Source: Ectocarpus siliculosus (lineage: Eukaryota > Sar > Phaeophyceae > Ectocarpales > Ectocarpaceae). Taken from it: a DNA stretch of 15,536 nucleotides. The DNA lies in assembly GCA_000310025.1 (NCBI GenBank), contig FN649728.1:3125768-3141303 (forward strand), in the 5' to 3' direction. Position 1 is the first letter of the stretch, and the number at the start of each line of letters is the position of its first letter. Made by a program: the position numbers and the translations under genes. Positions 9,310-15,536 of this stretch are shown here, one piece after another. Under the pieces are notes generated by a model. It made no database searches, had not been told where the DNA came from, and saw only the letters and a list, made by a program, of their open reading frames with translations.

Positions 9310-11420
9310 GCAGGGCAGGGCAGGAGGCCGTGCTATAGATAAACCTATGTACCCCACGCGTCAGTCAACACGCTCTCTCCTCCGCTGGCGGAGACCGAAC
9401 GTAGATCTGGCAGCTGTGGCGACGGCGGATCCCCGCCACCGCCGTTTTTGATGCTGTGCTGTAGACTCGACGTTCTGCCGTGAAACAAAACATGTTGTAC
9501 ATACAGTCGCCACAGGTGTGAAAGATACTAGATTTTTCTCCGCTCTCTCTTGATAGTGTTTTCTCCGCTCTCTCTCTATCTCGCTGCCCCTGAAACTTTG
9601 ACGGCGAAGGTCGAAAGACCTCGTCGGCGGGGTAGAGTACGGCCGTCCATCGTGGCAAGCTTCTGGCTCTTGGTGATGTAACGAACCGGCGCCAGCTAAA
9701 GCGCATAGCCCCGAGACGCGGGTTGGGTATGATGGGATTGCAGATCATGTATTACAGACGTTCCGCCCACCTGGTTAATTGTCGATGCGATGATGAAACG
9801 GTCGCGGCGCCCCCCCGTCCACAGCCGGGCATGATCAAGTCACCCGGAGTTCGCCTGGTAGTTGTGCGCAATGAGAGAAAGTTTGCAACGGTTATTATCG
9901 TAGGTTGCATAAGATTCCACACGTCTTGAACCGATTGTGAAAAGATCGATTTCTCCACGCCGAAGAGGAAGCCGAAATCAAGATTAACCGTTTTCGGAAA
10001 TCTCGAGAGGATTCCAAAGCCGCAATTTTCGGCAACGTCGTAGTTTTTCCTGCCGAGTACAATAGCCGAGGTTCGAAAAATCGGCCAGGGGGGGGTGATA
10101 AGCTGTGCAACCTACTGTGCTACCTTGCTCACTCCCTCGCACTTTGCTTTGCTTATGAAGGAGGCCGATTTCTCTTGCAGGAGGCATGCCTCGCCGGTAT
10201 GTTGACGCACGCCCCGTCCACGAATGGCAATCGACAATCAAACGAGACCTGAACATCTCGCCAAGAGTGAAAAAAAATGGAGTTTAAAGACTCGCAAGGG
10301 CAGGCAAGTAGATACGTCGGGCACCATCGACGACGGCGACGTCGACGACGCTGCGTGCATGCGATGATGAGTCTGCGCCACCGGACACCCGCCGTGCTGT
10401 TGTGTGACGGAACGCAGGTGGAGCGAGTGGCGGACATCGCGGCGATGGTGCAGGTGTTCCTCACGCTGTGCTTGACAGAGGTATGAATCCCCCCCCACCT
10501 CATATGATGCAAACGAGGGGACAGTCTAAATACCCTTTCGCGGCGTTGTAGGGATGCGAGGTCTGTGGTCTAACGACAACGGCATGCGTTTTTTTACGAG
10601 TGCACCCACACCTCGAGATTTTTGGCCCCTTCGCTCCTACGGCGGGGGCCTCGACCGCGAAAATTGGTCGATTTGCTCGTGCCCCGCCTGCACTAGCTTC
10701 CTCTGCCGCATTCAAAAGTTTTTCCTCGCTCAGATGCGAGGGAGTCGAGCCTTTTTTAAGAACGCGACAAGGTACCACAAGGCAAGCTATGTGGCCGTCG
10801 AGAAAATACCGCACTCACTCGCGAACATGCATCTGTGGTTTGCAGACCGCGTGAAGATGCGCCCGCAGGTCGGCGAGTGCTTCCATCGCATGTGTAGACT
10901 TGGAGGGGGATAAGACCGGGACGATACAAACGAAACAAGTTGAGGACGGCGGCCCCGTGGATTTGATTGACACTTCCGTGCGTTCGTAAATACTGCCCTG
11001 GGCGTAATTGTCTTGACCAGGAGCAGGAAGATATACTGGACGTTGGCATACCGAACACCCGGCGGGTGTACGGCAAACGTCACACCAGGCGTTTTCACCA
11101 CGATCCTTACCAAATATGCTTGTGGACTGAGGCTCACGGGTCCACCATCGTGCTCCGTCCCGGCTTGGTAGGGATGTGAGGTCGATAGTCGAACGACTAC
11201 GGTACGCACGACTAGGAGACCCCCCCGCCCCCCCCGGGCGTGCTCCGTCCCGGCTTTGTAGAGATGTGAGGTCAATGGTCGAACGACTACGGCATGCACG
11301 ACTATTTATGAGTACACCCACCCACGTACCCCCGAACCCCTCTACTCGCAGATCACCCTCCCTGTGGGGGTTCACCAGCTCCTGGACTTCCTGTGGGTAG
11401 AGGCGGGCCAAAAGGAGTAA
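3770..11420 (+). CDS. Multi-exon polytopic membrane protein, possibly 7TM-like
   Basis: Eight exons join in phase: 3770-3843, 5514-5658, 7146-7273, 7642-7714, 8254-8349, 8802-8996, 10304-10480 and 11352-11420 (TAA). This gives 318 residues. Exon 7 could instead start at 10418, giving 280. The N-terminus (MSAPLSPPATPPSTNFPF) is Pro/Ser-rich. Hydrophobic helices lie at about 29-51, 64-82, 104-128, 154-181, 208-230 and 279-302. A basic loop joins FLKPLY at 180-185 to IIRNVLCTVGVV at 204-215, an arrangement that recalls the TM5-loop-TM6 part of GPCR-like proteins. No motif proves a receptor, and a seventh helix may be hidden in intron 1. Most donors are GTGAGT, GTAAGT or GTAAGC type; intron 5 starts with GC. 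Introns run from 368 to 1670 bases and are full of repeats. The C-terminus is uncertain: the stop overlaps a good donor (GA|GTAAGC at 11417). Function unknown. Confidence 0.6.
5048..5080. repeat. TTG trinucleotide microsatellite in intron 1
   Basis: About seven TTG units are followed by diverged CTG/TTG units. The repeat lies inside the first intron (3844-5513) of the membrane-protein gene. The rest of that 1670-base intron holds short ORFs on both strands but no exon I can support. Confidence 0.85.
5706..6010. repeat. Left copy of a duplicated segment bordering an assembly gap
   Basis: This intron-2 segment ends at the NNN at 6011-6013. It reappears almost gaplessly 307-308 bases further on, at 6014-6318. 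This left copy has normal composition, includes a C19 run at 5966-5984, and is probably the correct reading of the locus. Confidence 0.8.
6011..6318. other. Assembly gap (NNN) and low-quality duplicate of 5706-6010
   Basis: After the three Ns the sequence follows 5706-6010 base by base, but C and A are often replaced by G or T and runs are lengthened. For example, GGGAGCGGGG at 5739 becomes GGGAGTGGGG at 6047, and CGGCTTAAAG becomes GGGTTTAAGG. Quality recovers by about 6230-6320. The pattern fits a degraded read end placed beside the contig it should have been merged with. ORFs crossing this area are artefacts. Confidence 0.8.
6918..7070 (+). repeat. Dispersed repeat, long copy 1
   Basis: About 150 bases from CTCGCCGAATACCTCACGG to a C13 run at 7058-7070. 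It includes the blocks CGGCGCTTCGCGCTTGGTGA, GTCCCGGCTTTGTAGGGATG and CGGCATGCACGACTATGAGT. It is nearly identical to 11966-12119. It lies in intron 2 of the membrane-protein gene. Confidence 0.8.
8643..8660. repeat. C18 homopolymer in intron 5
   Basis: Eighteen consecutive C on the plus strand, within the 8350-8801 intron. It is one of eight C or G runs of 13 or more in the window. Its length is likely to vary between reads. Confidence 0.85.
8976..9355 (+). repeat. Tandem repeats copying the exon-6 end and splice donor, with GA tracts
   Basis: The end of exon 6 (CACGTGGGGAGCGTAGAAGTG, then GTGAGAGAG) reappears diverged from about 9146 (CGCGTGAGAGG...GCAGAAGTGGTGTGTGAG) and 9246 (CACGTGTGAGG...GCGGAAGTGATGAGAGAG). 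A truncated start follows at about 9352. Each unit continues with GA-rich sequence, GGCAGGGCAGG-like sequence, GGCCGTG(A/C)TA and CCCATGTACA. The duplicated donor reads GTGTGTGAG in copy 2 and is destroyed (ATGAGAG) in copy 3. Confidence 0.7.
9003..9076. repeat. GA dinucleotide microsatellite
   Basis: About 35 GA units start just downstream of the exon-6 donor at 8997. A second, shorter GA tract lies at 9273-9309. The open frames through them encode only Arg-Glu or Ser-Leu repeats and are not genes. Confidence 0.95.
10540..10615 (+). repeat. Dispersed repeat, diverged short copy
   Basis: It matches the middle block of the family (GTTGTAGGGATGCGAGGTC, CTAACGACAACGGCATGC, GAGTGCACCC). The 5' block is missing and there is a T-run insertion. 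It lies in intron 7 of the membrane-protein gene. Confidence 0.65.
11151..11236 (+). repeat. Dispersed repeat, tandem copy A
   Basis: It begins TGCTCCGTCCCGGCTTGGTA and contains CGAACGACTACGGTACGCAC. It ends in a C-rich tail and is followed directly by a second copy starting 90 bases later. Confidence 0.8.
11241..11330 (+). repeat. Dispersed repeat, tandem copy B
   Basis: It begins TGCTCCGTCCCGGCTTTGTA and contains CGAACGACTACGGCATGCAC. It ends with a CCCACCCACG tail just before exon 8 of the membrane-protein gene at 11352. Its C-rich tail therefore supplies most of the pyrimidine tract of that acceptor. Confidence 0.8.
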
Positions 11421-11516
11421 GCCCGTAAGGGGCCCGCCCTCCCCGGGCCGGGGTTTTTCCTTTTCCCCTGGGGCAGATTTTCCCTTTTGACCCCCCAAAG
11501 CCCCCCCCCCCCCCCC
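11421..11516. other. Run-smeared, probably low-quality stretch
   Basis: The bases occur in blocks of identical nucleotides (GGGG, CCC, TTTTT, CCCC, TTTT, then C16), as in the degraded sequence after the NNN gap. It lies between the last secure exon and a 67-bp tandem duplication. I infer base-calling error; no gene is visible. Confidence 0.45.
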
Positions 11517-11640
11517 GGTGTTTGCCATCGGGGTTTGGGTTTTCGTCGCTTGGCAACGACGTTGTAAAACAAGCCCCCCACTCGGTGTTTGCCATCGGGA
11601 TTGGGTTTTCGTCGCTTGGCAACGACGTTGTAAAACAAGC
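11517..11640. repeat. 67-bp tandem duplication
   Basis: GGTGTTTGCCATCGGG starts at 11517 and again at 11584. The two copies agree except for a run-length difference (GGGGTTTGGG against GGGATTGGG) and at the end. Each contains GTCGCTTGGCAACGACG. It could be a genuine tandem duplication or an unmerged read overlap. Confidence 0.7.
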
Positions 11641-11965
11641 CAACTCACTTCGTGAACTCGGCAACCAGGTTACCGTTTTTTTTTTTACCTCGGTGTTTTT
11701 TTTTGGCGGTAACCATAATGGTGGTCGAGTAGATTATGTTGTGCGGGGTCGAGAACCCTTACTCCGCGCAACGGGGGATGATCGCACCACGTTGTGTTAA
11801 AATGGTCAAGCTTCCTCGAGGCAGTTACACAGTGCTTACAACTGTCTCTGGAAGTGAAAGCACCAGAAAATAAATTAAGTCATACGTAGCTGTCATCCGT
11901 ACGCAAGGAAGTAAGCACAAGATGCCGAACACCCTTAGCAGGATGCAGCTCACCCTTCATGCGAC

Positions 11966-12119
11966 TCGCCAAATACCTCACGGCGCTTCGCGCTTGGTGA
12001 TGTGAGAGCCTGGTCCGGTGAGAACCCGGCGTGCTCCGTCCCGGCTTTGTAGGGATGCGAGGTCAATGGTCCAAACGATTACGGCATGCACGACTATGAG
12101 TACACCCCCCCCCCCCCCC
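11966..12119 (+). repeat. Dispersed repeat, long copy 2
   Basis: It extends from CTCGCCAAATACCTCACGG to a C15 run at 12105-12119 and is nearly identical to 6918-7070 along its whole length. The C-run lies just upstream of a possible acceptor (CCAAAG) at 12132. Confidence 0.8.
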
Positions 12120-12132
12120 GCGCGCTCCAAAG

Positions 12133-12301
12133 TCTATCGAATGAACGGAGCCCCCCTGCTGGGTCCACGGCGCGCAGGCAAGAGGAGCAAGTACGAGTGA
12201 GCTCTCGAATCTTGCTATTCATGAGACCGAGATGGCCGTCGGGGGTTCGCGATTTTGCAGTAGAGAGTATATGCGTGCCTCTCATGCGTTGTTGCGTGTA
12301 A
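12133..12301 (+). CDS. Possible alternative last exon of the membrane-protein gene
   Basis: If exon 8 ends at 11416 (GA|GTAAGC) instead of at the TAA two bases later, phase 2 leads into T|CTA TCG AAT here. This gives an S/P/E/R-rich tail (LSNERSPPAGSTARRQEEQ) and a stop at 12299-12301, for a 373-residue protein. A second frame over the same bases reads VYRMNGAPLLGPRR and ends at 12200, but its phase does not fit. The acceptor is weak, and a flanking homopolymer may distort the frame. Neither reading is recognised. Confidence 0.25.
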
Positions 12302-12627
12302 CGGTGTCAGCGTAGGGAGGGAGGAAGTGCGCTGTGTTGGGGGGGGCTCTCGCTTAAGAAAGTGACGTCACTGTTTTTGGGCTACGGGCGATGACTAAGT
12401 AAATTGATCACGTGACATAAACATAAAGGAAGTAGGAAAAGTTGGGTCGGCCGGCATGGTTTCCCGGAAGCAGGAGAATTTGTTTCAAGGGGCATACATC
12501 GCACGCGTTCGTTGCAAGGTTTAGCGGAAGGCGTTCTAAGGCTTAACGGTTGTGGTAGTTTACAAGCGCCGAGACGACGTGGTAGGCAGAGGGGCCAGGC
12601 CATCCAGCCATGTGGCTCATTCAGCTG

Positions 12628-12649
12628 GGGCGGGCAATGTTGCCCGCCC
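12628..12649. repeat. 22-base GC-rich palindrome
   Basis: GGGCGGGCAA and TTGCCCGCCC are perfect complements separated by two bases (TG). On transcripts of either strand this would fold into a tight ten-pair hairpin. It lies between two convergent genes, so a 3'-end role is conceivable but unproven. Confidence 0.75.
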
Positions 12650-13091
12650 TTTGCGTCTCGCATTAGGTATTCCCTTTTATATTATAACGTTTTACCGATG
12701 GCATAGTGTGTGGACGAGGCGAGAGAGTTGTTTTGTTTTGTATTTTTGTTTTTTTGTTGAGGAATCGGCGACTTTCTGTCGTTTCAACTCGCTAATGGTG
12801 GTTGGTTCGGATTCCACGGAGCCCCGCCTCGATATAACCCCGCCCGTTCGTTGTTTTTTTCCTGGTACCAATGCATGTGTTGCCAAACAGTGGAAACACA
12901 GTTTTTTTTTCCGATGTAATTTGAGGGGGTCGATCGTTTGTTAGTTTTTATGTGTGTACTGCACGTCTGTGTGTTTTTTATTATTGTTAATAGCATCGAC
13001 CGCGCTAACCGGCTGACCAATGAAAATACGTCAGTCTCAGTGCGGTTGGAAACAAAAGACACGTCTAAATGCCGTGAACTGGCGGGGACCT

Positions 13092-13132
13092 TGTGTGTGT
13101 GTGTCTGTGTGTCTGTGTGTGTTGGTCCCGTT
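13092..13132. repeat. TG-rich microsatellite
   Basis: TG repeats are interrupted by two TC steps. The Cys-Val reading frames through it are repeat artefacts. Confidence 0.8.
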
Positions 13133-13274
13133 TTTTTGGGGCTGGTTTACAGGCCGTACCGCGTATTGTGCATGTGCCTGGCGCATCAGCCGGGGTCATG
13201 TGGTGCTGTTTATTGCCGGATTTAGGAAGGTATGTTTTCGCCTGGGGAGCCCAAAATAATAATCAAACCAACGG

Positions 13275-14795
13275 CTAGTCAGCGCGGACGTAGATAGACT
13301 TGTCGGTAAGCTGAGGTCTGCACGGCTTGATTTCGGCTTCTACAAAGAAGGGATAATAGTCGTGGATTCGAAACCCAGGCGCTGCACTCGAGTTGGGCCG
13401 GGACATGGGACCCCCGTCGTCCTCTGCCGGACTTTTCACGGTCAAGCACGCCGGCATTTTGCAGATGGGGTACACGGGCACTGCTTGTTGCGGATTTGTT
13501 CTGTGTGTGTGTTTTCTGCGCGTCTGTCAACTATCTAGCTTCTAGCTTGTTGGCGCAAGTTGCTGTACAGCACCTTCGCGGCCATTTTTTTTTTTTTTTT
13601 CACGCTCGAGGGAGAGGCTGTGCTTTGGTGTGTTTTTAGTCCCACCTACGTTTGCCCCTGCGGTATGCACCTGTTGCGTTCCTTCTCAAATAAATAGTCT
13701 TGCCGTACTCACTATGTTACGAAATTGTTGGCTTACCAGTGAGTGAGTTGGAAGTTTGTCCACTCTCGAGGGAGAGGTTCGGCCTTTTGTTTTCGCGTGT
13801 GTGTTTTTGTCCTACCTTGCCCCCTCCAGTTAGTTCGTCGTTTCCCTCTTTCTTGTGTGTTCCACATTTTTGTCGCGTTTGCACCGCGAAGTTGCAAGGT
13901 TATTCGCTGGCGAGGGAGAGGTTTAGAGCTCACAACTTTAGGTTCACGAGGTTTGCCCCCTAGAATCCACAGGGGCGACCGGCAGACTTCTGTGGATCGT
14001 TTATTTCCACGAGTGACCCTTAGACCGAACCTTAGCCTTGTAAAGGTGTGAAGGTTGGATTGTTCCGCATAGCGGACCGACTTGTGCGAAGAAAGCTGTT
14101 AACGAGACCGTATATTCGACGCCTTTTGCGGGCGTTGGTGGCCTCTTGGTTGTGCAGCGACCGAGCTGGGCCGGTAGTGGGTCTGGTCTAGCTAGACCAG
14201 GGTGTGTGTGCGATCGCTTTCGCGGTGTTGTTGTTAATGCAGGCTGTTTTGATAGGAAATTCAGCGGTACGTAAGTAACCCTAGGTGTGTGCTATCTATG
14301 TCGGAACAGAAAAAAGTCAATGGAATTTAACGCCGTCCTGTGCTGAAGCATTTTGTCTGCACCTACATATCCGAGACGGGCACGACTCGCGGGGTGTGTT
14401 CATCGCTGGACGGTGAGGGTCCAGTGGAACCACGCTGTACAAGTTGGGAGTGATGAGCCTTCTCAAACGATTTGACGGGCACTACTGCCGTACAAGGCAA
14501 AGGCACTCGACAAGCACTACGGACGAATTGACTAAAGGATCCCATCATTTTCGAGGGCGGTCAAGTCCATCACGGCCGCCCATGGCCCGGGTGTTTTTCG
14601 AGTGCACTTGCCGAAGAAACTCGAAACGGCTTGTGTTCAGTTGGTCGTTCCTCTCGAAACGGGTACATCTTCTCTTCTCATGGAGCACCTAAAAGAAGAA
14701 ACCCTTTTTTTTCTAGCGCATTTGTATGACGTGCTTGTTTTTTAACCGTCGACCACCACCGGCCGTCCATTTTTCCATCCCACCGACAAGAACAT
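13275..14795 (-). CDS. Unrecognised seven-exon gene with short introns
   Basis: The model in transcript order is 14795-14760, 14688-14574, 14484-14367, 14280-14018, 13959-13737, 13670-13650 and 13500-13275 (TAG). It gives 333 residues with all phases matching and introns of 58-149 bases. The last exon (75 codons with the stop) has coding-like codon use and a good CACACACAG acceptor; it ends DYYPFFVEAEIKPC...YVRAD. Exon 2 follows TTCTTCTTTTAG and reads VLHEKRRCTRFERNDQLNTS. Exon 3 contains KSFEKAHHSQLVQRGS. Exons 4-6 are much less certain: their donors (such as GTCACT) are weak, one exon is only 21 bases, and exon 5 includes two copies of a local repeat that is also open on the other strand. 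I chose sites partly to preserve phase. The start Met could be an internal codon. No family recognised. Confidence 0.42.
13605..13965. repeat. Three diverged repeats about 150 bases apart
   Basis: CTCGAGGGAGAGG occurs at 13605 and 13765, and CGAGGGAGAGG at 13911. After variable spacing each is followed by related sequence: the first two have GTGTTTTT, GTCC and ACCT, and all three have TTTGCCCC or a close variant. Spacing is 160 and 144 bases. On the minus strand they read K/E/Q-PLPR. They may be duplicated exon pieces or remnants of a mobile element. Confidence 0.6.
14183..14200. repeat. 18-base perfect palindrome
   Basis: CTGGTCTAGCTAGACCAG equals its own reverse complement. It lies within the proposed fourth exon of the minus-strand gene, which slightly weakens that exon call. 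No binding protein is implied. Confidence 0.8.
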
Positions 14796-15003
14796 GGGGC
14801 GAAAACTAAAAAGAAGACGAGAGGTCAAAACCAAACGATTTTTTTTTATTGCGCCCCCAACCACTACCCCACCCTTCTACAACGAACGGCACTTGTCCCA
14901 CCACAACGCACCCACTAACCACTTCCACGCGGAAACTCCGCCCCCCCCGAATTCCACGGCAAGGGGGACAGCAAAAAACCAATACTAATCCCGCCGCCTA
15001 AAT
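14796..15003. other. Gap between two minus-strand genes
   Basis: About 208 bases separate the stop of the upstream minus-strand gene (15004-15006) from the proposed ATG at 14795. The minus strand has a pyrimidine stretch ending CTTCTTTTTAG just before 14805. That could instead be a splice acceptor, in which case the downstream gene would start further 5' or belong to the same transcript. Confidence 0.35.
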
Positions 15004-15497
15004 CTATCTACCGGAGGCACCCCCCCCGCCGAAAGACGAGCCTCCGGCGTCAAACGACGACAGCTCCCCTTCCCCCAACCCGTCAAAAATGCTGTCCTCC
15101 TCCTGCCCCGCTCCACCAGCCGCCGCCCCCGACCCCGCCTGTGGTCGTGTGCCCGCCGGGGCAGGCGTGCTGAAGTCGATGCCCCCGCCCATCATGAACC
15201 CGGCGCCTCCCTCCCTGTGGGGGGCAGAAAACAGCGCCCCCCCCCCCCCGCTCTCCTTTCCATACAGCCGCCAACCCCCCATCATCATCCTCGAGCTGCT
15301 GCTCTCTGCCAGCAACGGGCTCTGGGCAGCGGCGGCGGCGGGAGCGGCGGCACCTCTATCTCGAGGGGTGGGGGGGGTCCGCGCGTCGAAACTTAAAGAT
15401 AAGGCCTAAACGCAAATTGATACGTGACTCAATACCGATCTTTGAGGAAAACATCCAATACTACCAAAGCATCTTGGACACATCGATGAAAATAAAC
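15004..15497 (-). CDS. 3' end of an unrecognised gene, Gly/Ala-rich acidic C-terminus
   Basis: Two minus-strand exons join in phase: 15497-15436 and 15355-15004 (TAG), across an 80-base intron (donor GTATTG, acceptor CGAGATAG). The first exon follows a CATACTTACAG acceptor and reads VYFHRCVQDALVVLDVFLKD, a helix-like segment. The second encodes a low-complexity tail rich in Ala, Gly and Ser, with MMMGGWRLYGKES near the middle and an acidic patch (EEDSIFDGLGEGELSSFD) close to the end. A G13 run (15237-15249) lies inside the coding exon. The gene continues beyond the right edge. The same bases at 15436-15497 also read plausibly on the plus strand (EENIQYYQSILDTSMKINL before a GTAAGTATG donor). 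I prefer the minus reading because it joins in phase to the adjacent exon. Function unknown. Confidence 0.48.
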
Positions 15498-15536
15498 CTG
15501 TAAGTATGCAATGCTAAAATAATAATAAGAGATTGC

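Larger units (their letters stand above)
12302..13274. other. Convergent intergenic region
   Basis: This lies between the 3' ends of the plus-strand membrane-protein gene and the minus-strand gene at 13275. It holds a 22-base hairpin and a TG-rich microsatellite but no well-supported coding exon. One open segment at 13153-13278 after TTTACAG (AVPRIVHVPGASAG) is possible but unsupported. Confidence 0.4.

Noticed and set aside
11560-11640. 15-base identity (ACGACGTTGTAAAAC) to the lacZ alpha/M13 primer region, present twice
   Set aside because: The match does not extend into vector sequence on either side and is duplicated only because of the 67-bp repeat, so it is most likely chance and not vector contamination.
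13153-13278. Possible plus-strand terminal exon after TTTACAG
   Set aside because: It needs a weak donor at 12193 and overlaps the stop of the minus-strand gene. Three frames are about equally open.
13340-13390. TTCGAAT-type loop suggesting a tRNA T-arm on the minus strand
   Set aside because: The flanking bases do not form the stem, there is no anticodon arm or acceptor pairing, and the bases lie in a coding-like exon.
15089-15409. 106-codon plus-strand ORF opposite the Gly-rich exon
   Set aside because: It is the Pro/Ala shadow of the minus-strand exon. The minus reading has an in-phase upstream exon and an acidic C-terminal patch.

Overview
This window looks like nuclear DNA of an intron-rich eukaryote. 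The coding potential lies in short GC-rich blocks bounded by GT-AG splice sites that keep reading phase, and there are no operons, Shine-Dalgarno sites or long bacterial ORFs. Moderate GC, introns of several hundred bases to 1.7 kb, dense microsatellites, many C/G homopolymers and small repeats fit a stramenopile such as a brown alga. That assignment is an inference, not a demonstration. No rRNA, tRNA or CRISPR array was seen.

Layout. (1) 1-2227, plus strand: the 3' part of a three-exon gene whose C-terminal exon weakly resembles the end of KDZ-type transposases. (2) 2228-3769: a gene-free region holding a 783-bp TA-flanked terminal-inverted-repeat element (2906-3688) with 18-bp subterminal minisatellite units; it ends about 80 bases before the next start codon. 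(3) 3770 to about 11420, possibly 12301, plus strand: an eight-exon (or longer) gene for a polytopic membrane protein with at least six hydrophobic helices, a proline-rich N-terminus and large introns, one apparently GC-AG. The introns carry microsatellites, a dispersed C-tailed repeat family, a triplicated splice-donor region and a 3-N assembly gap. (4) About 12300-13274: the intergenic space between convergent genes, with a strong hairpin and TG repeats. (5) 13275-14795, minus strand: a compact gene model with short introns; the last exon is the most convincing part. (6) 15004-15497, minus strand: the 3' end of another gene with a Gly/Ala-rich acidic C-terminus, entering from the right edge.

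The main technical observation concerns the sequence after the NNN at 6011-6013. Bases 6014-6318 are a low-quality second reading of 5706-6010, with bases smeared into G and T runs, so this part of intron 2 is an unmerged assembly overlap. A similar run-smeared patch precedes a 67-bp tandem duplication at 11517-11640. No multi-gene pathway is evident. The biologically interesting items are the TIR element beside the membrane-protein promoter, the dispersed repeat family, the duplicated splice-donor block, and two unrecognised minus-strand genes with introns far shorter than those of the plus-strand genes.
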